Shown piece after piece: positions 1-5,923 of a DNA stretch of 7,114 bases. The notes beneath the pieces were generated by a model. That model was not told where the DNA came from and ran no database searches. It saw nothing but the letters and a program-made list of their open reading frames with translations. Positions within the stretch are counted from its first letter, which is position 1. Every line of letters begins with the position of its first letter. This DNA comes from Desulfatirhabdium sp040755275 (GTDB taxonomy: Bacteria > Desulfobacterota > Desulfobacteria > Desulfobacterales > Desulfatirhabdiaceae): assembly GCA_040755275.1 (NCBI GenBank), contig JBFMBE010000182.1, positions 1 to 7,114 of the forward strand, read 5' to 3'. Made by a program: the position numbers and the translations under genes.

Positions 1-14
1 AAGTCCATCATATG

Positions 15-139
15 GACGGCTTCGAAAAAAGGCCGCAGGCAAGGAGTGCAAATCCCGAGGAGTGAGGCGTACTTAAAGGTACGCCGCAACGACGAGGGAT
101 GCAGCACGACACAGCATCCGGCCTTTTTGCGAAGCCGTC
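15..139. repeat. 125-bp palindromic element with 21-bp terminal inverted repeats
   Basis: The two ends are inverted repeats, 15-35 and 119-139, matching at 20 of 21 positions; the right end read inward is gacggcttcgcaaaaaggcc. An inner hairpin (ggcgtac at 66-72, gtacgcc at 79-85) and partly complementary flanks (atccc on the left, gggat on the right) let the whole unit fold into one long imperfect hairpin. Its terminal repeat matches those of the longer elements to the right at 15 of 19 positions, but the interior is unrelated. No matching 7-bp duplication flanks it: tcatatg on the left, atggctt on the right. It codes for nothing. I infer a small non-autonomous element or an intergenic repeat unit that would occur in many copies in the genome. 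Confidence 0.7.
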
Positions 140-146
140 ATGGCTT

Positions 147-455
147 GATGGAGTCGCAAAAAGTCAGGCCCCCTGGATGAACCCGCAGGAAGGCGGGTGA
201 ATTTTGCTCAGCGTCGGAAAAACTCAGCAGCCCGAGCTCGTAGGATCGGGCGGATAGCCAGAATAAAACGTTTGGCTTGCTGTGATTCAACATACTGTTA
301 TTCAAGCCAAAGCAGATGAATCGCGTCCGCCCGATCCAACGATCTCCGGCTGCTTCAAACAAGTTTCCGCCGCTTCGCAAAACATCACCCGCCCTCCTGC
401 TGGAGGCCCAACTTCGAACGAAAAGCAGTGGGCAGCGACTTTTTGCGACTTCATC
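147..455. mobile_element. MITE-like element copy 1 (309 bp)
   Basis: The ends are 19-bp inverted repeats with one mismatch: gatggagtcgcaaaaagtc at 147-165 and gactttttgcgacttcatc at 437-455. The 7-mer atggctt flanks both sides (140-146 and 456-462), as expected of a target-site duplication. The interior is a long imperfect palindrome. A perfect 12-bp inverted repeat lies at 243-254 and 326-337, and a 9-bp stem (tttggcttg / caagccaaa) at 271-279 and 303-311, so one arm runs to about 280 and the other back from about 303. No open reading frame of credible content is present, so it would need a transposase supplied elsewhere. It is homologous to the element at 463-774 but in the opposite orientation. 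Confidence 0.75.
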
Positions 456-482
456 ATGGCTTGATGGAGTCGCAAAAAGTCG
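436..482. repeat. Strong hairpin at the junction of two elements
   Basis: The right terminal repeat of one element and the left terminal repeat of the next face each other across atggctt. This gives a 20-bp stem (436-455 with 463-482) with a single mismatched or wobble position and a 7-nt loop. It lies between no genes, so a terminator role is not indicated. It follows directly from the back-to-back insertion and could extrude as a cruciform. Confidence 0.6.
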
Positions 483-774
483 AAGCTACCCGGATTTGGT
501 TCATTGCCGGGCCTGAGCATGGCGGGGCGACCGCCTGTTGATGCTGCAGCGGATACTTGTTTGAGGCCGCCGGAGATCGTTGGGCCGGGCGTCGTTCAGC
601 TACGTAAAATGGTTGAAAAACCAATCTGTTGCGCTTTGATGGCCTGTATCGAATGACTGCCCTGACGCCCGGTCCTTACGAGCTCGGGCGGCTGAGTTTA
701 TCCGATGCAGCGAAACAGGCGGTTGCCCCGCCATGCGGCTCAACAGAGACACACTGACTTTTTGCGACTTCATC
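463..774. mobile_element. MITE-like element copy 2 (312 bp), inverted relative to copy 1
   Basis: Terminal inverted repeats lie at 463-481 and 756-774 and are the same sequences as in the neighbouring copy. The 7-mer atggctt flanks it at 456-462 and 775-781. The reverse complement of 549-589 matches 330-370 of the first copy at 36 of 41 positions, and the reverse complement of 666-697 matches 222-252 with two substitutions and one indel. The two copies are therefore diverged homologues in inverted orientation. Internally it is also a long palindrome: 517-540 pairs with 714-736 and 585-593 pairs with 664-672. It encodes no protein. Its right end forms the last bases of the stop codon of the minus-strand gene beside it. 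Confidence 0.75.
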
Positions 775-1759
775 ATGGCTTGGAGAATTCCGAAAGCGAC
801 CCTTCCGATACCACCGGTATCTGAAGAGCGGATTGGATGAAGCCCATATCGTTCAGCCCGGAGAGGATGACGGCTTCCAGCAGGCTTTGCCCCAACACGT
901 TCAGATGGATGAAATCCTTATAGGGATTCTTCCCGGCATTCAACGCCCCCTTCAGGGCGTCACGGTCGGAAACGACAGGCACCCCTTCGGATTTGGCCCA
1001 GTCGATGAACGCATGGGTCATTGAGATGGACAGCTCGTCCTGTTGATAATGAAAAACGAGAAGAAGCGGGATCCCCTGTTTTTGCAAATCCTGGTGAAAC
1101 TCACGCAAGGCGTTCAGACAGATGACGTCTAATTGTTTCTGATGCGCGTCCATGCCGTTTTGAACCGATTGAAAGCCGTTTTCTTGGATCCACCCGAACA
1201 ATTTCTGGAAGCCGGAAGGCAAAACGATATGGAAGCGAGACTGAGGCTGATAGATAGGTGAGAGAGGTTCGAAGGTCGGAACATCATAAAGATCGTGGCT
1301 CGAGACCACCAGAACGACGGCATCGGCATCGAAGAAGCCGTATTCTTTTTCATAGGCCAGGTAATTCGGAACGCCCCAGCTTACGGCCGAAATGTTTCCC
1401 ACCACCACGTACCGCCGTAGGCTTTGCTCCAAATCCACAGCCAGCAGGGAAGTGGCCAGCTCCTGTTGGTCGAGCAAAGAGCCGAAGACGACACTGTCCC
1501 CAAACACCATGATCCGGGTTTCCTCAAGCGGTTTCTTTCGATCGAAATCCGGACTGCGCATGGACCAACGGTTGCTTTCAAAGGTTTGACCATCGCAGAC
1601 GATGTGCTGAGAAGGTTGCACCAGATATTCAATGGACGGATGCCTGACATATAACGGATTGCAGTCCACCCGAAACATCCGACGGAAACTGAATTCTACG
1701 CTCAGAAAAAGCCCGACGACACACGCCGTCCAGAGGATTGCTTTCGATTGTATGCTCAT
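773..1759 (-). CDS. Membrane-anchored SGNH/GDSL-like hydrolase family protein
   Basis: A 328-residue protein if started at the ATG at 1759-1757. A TTG twelve codons upstream (1795-1793), preceded by an AGGGGA stretch, is an alternative start; I prefer the ATG because it gives a compact signal anchor. Residues about 5-23 are a single hydrophobic segment followed by FRR, suggesting an inner-membrane anchor with the domain in the periplasm. SGNH family marks: FGDSVVFG with nucleophile Ser89 (block I), a glycine near 129 (block II), and DFIHLN with Asp282 and His285 (block V). In block III, where Asn is usual, the sequence reads SSHD (153-156). Proteins of this fold remove or transfer acyl groups on lipids, sugars or envelope polymers; the substrate cannot be told. 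The SGNH domain looks complete, but the last codons and the TGA stop fall on a target duplication and an inserted element, so the native C-terminus may have been altered. No neighbour shares its strand. Confidence 0.75.
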   Translation of the reverse strand: MSIQSKAILWTACVVGLFLSVEFSFRRMFRVDCNPLYVRHPSIEYLVQPSQHIVCDGQTFESNRWSMRSPDFDRKKPLEETRIMVFGDSVVFGSLLDQQELATSLLAVDLEQSLRRYVVVGNISAVSWGVPNYLAYEKEYGFFDADAVVLVVSSHDLYDVPTFEPLSPIYQPQSRFHIVLPSGFQKLFGWIQENGFQSVQNGMDAHQKQLDVICLNALREFHQDLQKQGIPLLLVFHYQQDELSISMTHAFIDWAKSEGVPVVSDRDALKGALNAGKNPYKDFIHLNVLGQSLLEAVILSGLNDMGFIQSALQIPVVSEGSLSEFSKP

Positions 1760-1877
1760 CTTGGCTGAAGGATCATAGTGATGGTCATGCAACAAGTCGA
1801 TATCCCCTGAGAAAGGCGATCACCCGGCAGGGGAATGATGAAAAGGGGTTGCCCGACTTTTCGCAAGCGCATCCCTC

Positions 1878-1893
1878 ATGATGCGGGCATCAT
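1878..1893. promoter_or_regulatory. 16-bp palindrome, possible operator
   Basis: The sequence atgatgc-gg-gcatcat is a perfect 7+2+7 palindrome about 120 bp upstream of the SGNH start. It is followed on the plus strand by tatttt, but with no gene ending here and such a small loop a terminator is unlikely. A dimeric regulator site is possible; the evidence is symmetry only. Confidence 0.25.
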
Positions 1894-1938
1894 TATTTTC
1901 TCATCGGCAGATGAAAATCCCTACAATCACGGGTCGAA

Positions 1939-1981
1939 ATCGATTGATTGCACCATGCACATACGATTTACTTCAATCGAT
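1939..1981. repeat. 9-bp inverted repeat with 25-bp spacer
   Basis: atcgattga at 1939-1947 and tcaatcgat at 1973-1981 are exact reverse complements in the AT-rich intergenic stretch, followed by a run of six T at 1985-1990. It could be a pair of half sites for a regulator or a weak hairpin. No gene end lies nearby, so it is not called a terminator. Confidence 0.25.
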
Positions 1982-2050
1982 CCGTTTTTTAACCTTGTAT
2001 ACCAAACCGCAATAAACTACAAATGAATTTTGACCATGGATTTACTTCAC

Positions 2051-2192
2051 GATGAGGTCGCAAAAAGTCGCCACTGCTTGGCTTTGCTCGATTACCGGGC
2101 CTGAGCATGGCGGGGCAACCACCTGTTGATGCTGCAGCGGATGCTTCGCCATACGGCTCAGCAGAGACTCACTGACTTGTTGCGACGCCATC
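2051..2192. mobile_element. MITE-like element copy 3 (142 bp), internally deleted, with perfect 7-bp target duplication
   Basis: The ends are the same family of 19-bp inverted repeats, gatgaggtcgcaaaaagtc at 2051-2069 and gacttgttgcgacgccatc at 2174-2192, with more divergence than in the other copies. The flanks are exact 7-bp direct repeats, acttcac at 2044-2050 and 2193-2199, which is the clearest evidence of insertion by transposition. Positions 2094-2141 match 506-553 of copy 2 at 45 of 48 positions, and the right part matches the right end of copy 2. The middle of about 170 bp is missing, so this is a shortened derivative in the same orientation as copy 2. It lies 98 bp upstream of the cytochrome start and may carry or displace promoter sequence. 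Confidence 0.8.
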
Positions 2193-2221
2193 ACTTCACC
2201 ACCGAGAGCCATTTCGCCCTC

Positions 2222-2246
2222 ACTCGATTTCGGAAAAACTCGATTT
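2222..2246. repeat. Pair of 9-bp direct repeats upstream of the cytochrome gene
   Basis: actcgattt occurs at 2222-2230 and again at 2238-2246, a 16-bp period, just upstream of the cytochrome ribosome binding site. The intervening tcggaaaaactc (2230-2241) also occurs inside element copy 1 at 214-225, so this may be a remnant of a related element rather than a binding site. Both readings are open. Confidence 0.3.
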
Positions 2247-2289
2247 GTCGCGGCATCATCCAAAAACATCGGGAAGGAATAAGGCTCGT

Positions 2290-4479
2290 ATGAAACGTAT
2301 TACACGGGTATCGATTCTTGCTGTTGTCTGGCTGTCATCGGCGCTGGTTCTGGAGGCCCGAGAAGACTACGCCCGGAAAACCGCCAAGGCGTGTCTGGTC
2401 TGTCATACGCAGGAGCTGGGCGGCCCACTGACCGATGCCGGTATCGCTTACATGCGGGGGGGATATCGCTATCCGATCCCTCCGTCGGTTCTGGAGAAAG
2501 TCGCGGCGTTCTCCACCGGAAGCATTCAATCGTTCCGCTTTCTTCTCGGAATGATTCATCTTCTGGCTGCCGTCATCTTGGTCGGAGCCATCTTTTACAT
2601 CCATATCTTTGTCGGCCCCAGACAATTGACGACCGGAATTCCCAAAGGAGAGCGCATCCTAGGTCTGAGTTGTCTGGCGACGCTGCTCGTCACCGGCATC
2701 TTTCTCACCTGGTATCGAATCGACGGCTGGAGCGGTTTCTTCGATCATTTCTTCGGCCGAATCCTTTTCGTCAAAATCCTGCTCTTCACCATTCTTCTTG
2801 CAATCGCCCTGACGGCTGTCACAGTCGTCCATACGCTCATGCGAAACGCCCCAGCGATCCAGGCCCGGCCGAAAACCGATTCGCTGACGTTGGAAAGTGT
2901 TTCCAGACGAACCGGAGCTGCAGACGGAGAGCAGGCCTGGATCATCTTCCAGAATACCGTATACGACGTCACCGAAAGCCCGAAATGGAAAAGCGGCAGG
3001 CATTTCGGCAAACACGCTGCAGGAGCCGACCTGACACAGGCCATGGCTTCGGCCCCCCACGGACCGGAAGTTCTCGAGCGGGTCAAACGCCTCGGGACAA
3101 TTCAGCAGTCATCCGATACCACATCACCTCCCACCCGCCCCATTCATCGTATCTTCGTGGGGATGGCCTATACAAACATGGTTCTTGTCTTGGGCATCCT
3201 GGGCTGTGTCGGCCTGTGGCGCTGGGGGTTTTCCACGACATCGGCAGCACCGGCATCCTCTCCTCAGGCTGCAGCGGCACAAAGCTGCGTGGACTGCCAC
3301 CGAAAGAAGCACCCCGGCCTTCTCGCAGACTGGGAACAAAGCATCCATGCCAAACTCGGTGTAGGCTGCCTCCAATGTCACCAAGCCGGAGAGGAACGCT
3401 CCCCCTATGTTGCCAAGGCTCATCTGACCCACAGCCCGACGCCCATTGAGGCGGTGGTCAGCCCCCAGACATGCAGTCGATGTCATCCCCGTCAGGTACA
3501 GGCCTTTTCCCGCAGCAAGCATGCCCACACGGTGGATATCATGTGGAAGGTCGATGCCTGGCTTCGACAGGGTCTCAACAACGATATCGAACGGGAAAGC
3601 GGCTGTTATGTCTGCCATGGAACGGTGGTGACTCTGGTGGACGGAAAACCGATGGATGGCACTTGGCCGAATGTGGGTATCGGCCGAATCAACCCGGACG
3701 GATCGAAGGGCTCCTGCTCGAGCTGCCACACCCGACACCGCTTTTCGGTTGTCGAAGCCCGAAAACCCGACGCCTGCGGCCAATGTCACCTCGGCCCGGA
3801 TCATCCGCAGATCGAAATTTATACCGAATCCAAGCACGGCGGTATCTTCCGCATGGAAGGCGAACGATGGAAATGGGCAACGGATGACGGCAAATGGCTT
3901 GCCGGTAGGGATTACCGCTCCCCGACCTGCGCCGCCTGCCACATGTCTTCCGCAGCCGGAATCCCATCCAGCCATGACGTCACCGAACGACTCTCCTGGG
4001 AAACCCAGGCGCCGTTGACCGTCCGCCCCTCCGATTTCCAACCGTTTCCAGCCCTGACCGACTGGCAGGCGGAGCGACGCAAGATGGAGACCGTCTGCAC
4101 ACAATGCCATTCGGAGCAGTGGACAAAGGAGCATTTTTCCCGTTTCGACCGGGTCGTCTCCCTCTACAACGAGACCTATTTCCTGCCCGCCCAGACGGTG
4201 ATGCGCTTCCTGTACGAAAACCGGCTTCTCACCGAATCGGTGATGTTCGACGAACCGATCGAATGGGAATACTACGAGCTGTGGCATCATGAAGGCAGAA
4301 GGGCTCGAATGGGCGCTGCAATGATGGCGCCGGACTACGCCTGGTGGCACGGCTTCTATGAACTCAAGCACCGGTACGCTGCCTTCACGAAAGAAGCCCG
4401 AACCATCACCGAAACCCGACACAGCCCCAGATACGACGTGTTTCCTGGAAAAGCCGATCCACAGGCCGCCAGACCCTGA
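2290..4479 (+). CDS. Nine-haem membrane cytochrome: CopD-like + cytochrome b5-like + HAO-family octahaem domain
   Basis: A 729-residue protein from the ATG at 2290, with AAGGA at 2274-2278 and AAGG at 2281-2284 upstream; the longer TTG frame at 2245 would bury the signal peptide. Order: signal peptide 1-23; CLVCH haem site 35-39; three membrane helices (about 83-109, 122-144, 156-183) resembling the CopD family, with His90, 105, 153 and 181 as possible haem b or metal ligands; a cytochrome b5-like domain 214-271 with RHFGKH and APHG (His238, His257); a fourth helix 287-313; then eight CXXCH motifs at 333, 360, 395, 439, 476, 496, 547 and 603. The tail 661-692, with HHEGRRARMGAAMMAPDY and WHGFYEL, is typical of hydroxylamine oxidoreductase-like octahaem cytochromes. 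These act in the periplasm on hydroxylamine, nitrite or related compounds, in either direction. Whether the HAO crosslinking tyrosine is present needs an alignment. I infer a one-chain quinone-linked or transmembrane redox enzyme. The domain family is secure; substrate and direction are not. It is probably cotranscribed with the regulator 19 bp downstream. Confidence 0.85.
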   Translation: MKRITRVSILAVVWLSSALVLEAREDYARKTAKACLVCHTQELGGPLTDAGIAYMRGGYRYPIPPSVLEKVAAFSTGSIQSFRFLLGMIHLLAAVILVGAIFYIHIFVGPRQLTTGIPKGERILGLSCLATLLVTGIFLTWYRIDGWSGFFDHFFGRILFVKILLFTILLAIALTAVTVVHTLMRNAPAIQARPKTDSLTLESVSRRTGAADGEQAWIIFQNTVYDVTESPKWKSGRHFGKHAAGADLTQAMASAPHGPEVLERVKRLGTIQQSSDTTSPPTRPIHRIFVGMAYTNMVLVLGILGCVGLWRWGFSTTSAAPASSPQAAAAQSCVDCHRKKHPGLLADWEQSIHAKLGVGCLQCHQAGEERSPYVAKAHLTHSPTPIEAVVSPQTCSRCHPRQVQAFSRSKHAHTVDIMWKVDAWLRQGLNNDIERESGCYVCHGTVVTLVDGKPMDGTWPNVGIGRINPDGSKGSCSSCHTRHRFSVVEARKPDACGQCHLGPDHPQIEIYTESKHGGIFRMEGERWKWATDDGKWLAGRDYRSPTCAACHMSSAAGIPSSHDVTERLSWETQAPLTVRPSDFQPFPALTDWQAERRKMETVCTQCHSEQWTKEHFSRFDRVVSLYNETYFLPAQTVMRFLYENRLLTESVMFDEPIEWEYYELWHHEGRRARMGAAMMAPDYAWWHGFYELKHRYAAFTKEARTITETRHSPRYDVFPGKADPQAARP

Positions 4480-4483
4480 TGGT

Positions 4484-4489
4484 GGAGAG
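4484..4489 (+). promoter_or_regulatory. Ribosome binding site of the sigma-54 regulator
   Basis: GGAGAG lies nine bases before the ATG at 4499, inside the 19-bp gap after the cytochrome stop codon. It fixes the start and argues for translation from a shared message. Confidence 0.6.
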
Positions 4490-4498
4490 TGAACAACC

Positions 4499-5923
4499 AT
4501 GACGTCGACTTCGGATCATGCAACCAGCAGCAGTATTCGGGAAATTCCACAAGAATTGCTGCAGGCCCTGCTCGATAATTCCTACGAAAGCCTCATCCTC
4601 GTCGATGCCGACGGAATCGTCCGTTACATGAGCCCGGCAAACGACGGCATCTATCCCGTTCCGGTCAGGGAGGCCATCGGCCGCCACATCTCGGAGGTCA
4701 GTCCCAACACCCGCCTGCCGCGGGTCATCGAGACGGGAAAGGCCGAAATCGGTAGAGGTCTCATGATCCAGGGCAAGCAGCGGGTCATCGCCCGCATCCC
4801 GCTTCATCATGAAGGCCGGATCGTTGGAGCCGCCGGCAAGCTGATGTTCATGAATCCGGAAAAGCTCCGGGAGCTCTATGAGCGGATCGAGACCTTGAAA
4901 AACCGGCTGGATTTCTATCGGGAAGAGTTTCAACAGGTCTACGGCTATCGCTATTCGGTGGAAAATCTCATCGGCGAATCTCCGGTTTTCCAACAGGCCA
5001 AATCGCTCGCCGTACAAGCTGCGGCATCCAACGCACCCGTTTTGATCGTCGGAGAATCCGGTACCGGCAAGGAGCTGTTCGCACACGCCATCCATCAGAT
5101 CAGTCGGCGCCGCAACCGTCATTTCGTCCGGGTCAACTGTGCCGCCATCCCGGCGGAGCTGCTTGAATCCGAGCTCTTCGGCTACGAGCCGGGCGCATTC
5201 ACAGGAGCCGGAAGACAGGGAAAACCCGGGAAATTCGAACTGGCTCATCAAGGAACGATTTTTCTCGATGAAATCGGGGACATGCCACCCATGATGCAGG
5301 TGAAGCTCATGCGGGTCCTACAGGAGAAGGAAGTGGAGCGGGTCGGCGGCAAACCCAAAGCCATCGATTTCCGGGTCATCAGCGCGACCAACCGGGATCT
5401 AGAGGCCATGATCCGGGAGAAGAGCTTCCGGCTGGACCTCTTTTACCGGCTGAACGTCATGGTGATCCGTCTTCCGGCGCTTCGGGAGATGAAAGAGGAT
5501 ATCCCTCGGATTTTTAATCATTTCATCGATCAGTTGTGTCGGGAAAACCGTCGCAAACCCATCGGTGTTGCTGCGGAGGTGATGGAAGCGCTCCAGCGAT
5601 ACGAGTGGCCCGGAAACGTGCGGGAACTACGCAACCTCGCCGAACGGGTCATGATCGTATGCACGGGGGATCGAATCGATCTCGAGCATTTACCCATGCC
5701 GGTTCGGGACCGATTCCAAGCTGCGGCCAACTCCCCGGATTGGATCGATTCCGGCCTGGACAGCAAATACTGCACGCTGAAAGCCCAGCTCGAAGCTGCA
5801 GAACGTCGGGCCATCATCGATGCCCTTCAGGTCTCCGGCGGAAACCGCACCCTTGCGGCCCAACACCTCGGCATCCATCGCACCGGCTTGTATCAGAAGA
5901 TGCGGAAATACGGGATTCGATAG
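4499..5923 (+). CDS. PAS-domain sigma-54-dependent transcriptional activator (AAA+, Fis-type HTH)
   Basis: A 474-residue enhancer-binding protein that uses ATP to open promoters held by sigma-54 RNA polymerase. Layout: a single N-terminal PAS-like sensor about 17-118 (ILVDADGIVRYMSPAN, then a VIARIPLHHEG core), a short coiled linker about 120-148, and a complete AAA+ domain about 155-390. The AAA+ domain has Walker A GESGTGK at 185-191, the sigma-54 contact loop GAFTGA at 232-237, Walker B TIFLDE ending at Glu258, SATNR at 295-299, and arginine-finger region FRLDLFYRL at 310-318. The C-terminal Fis-type helix-turn-helix is at about 435-472 (GGNRTLAAQHLGIHRTGLYQ). There is no receiver domain, so it is not a two-component partner; the PAS domain probably binds a small ligand or a redox cofactor directly, but which one is not visible. 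All motifs are intact. The 19-bp spacing from the cytochrome gene suggests autoregulated control of that operon, an inference from position only. Confidence 0.9.
   Translation: MTSTSDHATSSSIREIPQELLQALLDNSYESLILVDADGIVRYMSPANDGIYPVPVREAIGRHISEVSPNTRLPRVIETGKAEIGRGLMIQGKQRVIARIPLHHEGRIVGAAGKLMFMNPEKLRELYERIETLKNRLDFYREEFQQVYGYRYSVENLIGESPVFQQAKSLAVQAAASNAPVLIVGESGTGKELFAHAIHQISRRRNRHFVRVNCAAIPAELLESELFGYEPGAFTGAGRQGKPGKFELAHQGTIFLDEIGDMPPMMQVKLMRVLQEKEVERVGGKPKAIDFRVISATNRDLEAMIREKSFRLDLFYRLNVMVIRLPALREMKEDIPRIFNHFIDQLCRENRRKPIGVAAEVMEALQRYEWPGNVRELRNLAERVMIVCTGDRIDLEHLPMPVRDRFQAAANSPDWIDSGLDSKYCTLKAQLEAAERRAIIDALQVSGGNRTLAAQHLGIHRTGLYQKMRKYGIR

Larger units (their letters stand above)
140..781. 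repeat. Triple 7-bp direct repeat atggctt punctuating the element array
   Basis: The heptamer atggctt occurs exactly at 140-146, 456-462 and 775-781, that is, at each junction of the three neighbouring palindromic elements. Its length equals the 7-bp duplication that flanks the separate copy at 2051-2192, which supports reading it as a target-site duplication. Three copies around two elements implies that the second insertion used the same seven bases again, or that a unit was duplicated and then diverged and inverted. Confidence 0.7.
1796..2043. other. Intergenic stretch between divergent genes, AT-richer, no gene seen
   Basis: This lies between the start of the minus-strand SGNH gene and the upstream element of the cytochrome gene. 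About 1890-2040 is clearly richer in A+T than its surroundings, as a divergent promoter region would be. I see no convincing pair of -35/-10 boxes on either strand. TTGTAT at 1995-2000 with TACAAA at 2018-2023 has the right spacing of 17 but matches consensus weakly. A 63-codon open frame at 1835-2026 has no family signature and ordinary intergenic composition, so I do not call it a gene. Confidence 0.5.

Noticed and set aside
1..14. Possible right end of a further element at the window edge
   Set aside because: aagtccatc matches the element end at only 6 of 9 positions and the 7-bp spacing to the next element does not fit; too little sequence is available.
138..520. Several overlapping open frames of 60-80 codons on both strands
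   Set aside because: They run across the palindromic elements and their terminal repeats; the open frames follow from the repeat sequence and lack ribosome binding sites or family features.
1..781. CRISPR array or integron cassette array
   Set aside because: The repeated units are inverted and about 310 bp, with 7-bp direct repeats; there are no short regular direct repeats with unique spacers, no attC-type core sites and no integrase.
1835..2026. 63-codon open frame on the plus strand
   Set aside because: It lies in the AT-rich intergenic region, has no recognisable motif, and its composition matches non-coding DNA.
3124..4500. Long minus-strand open frame opposite the cytochrome
   Set aside because: It is the antisense shadow of a GC-rich gene whose plus-strand frame has nine CXXCH motifs and clear domains.
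4406..5251. Minus-strand open frame opposite the sigma-54 activator
   Set aside because: It is antisense to intact PAS and AAA+ motifs and its protein shows no family features.
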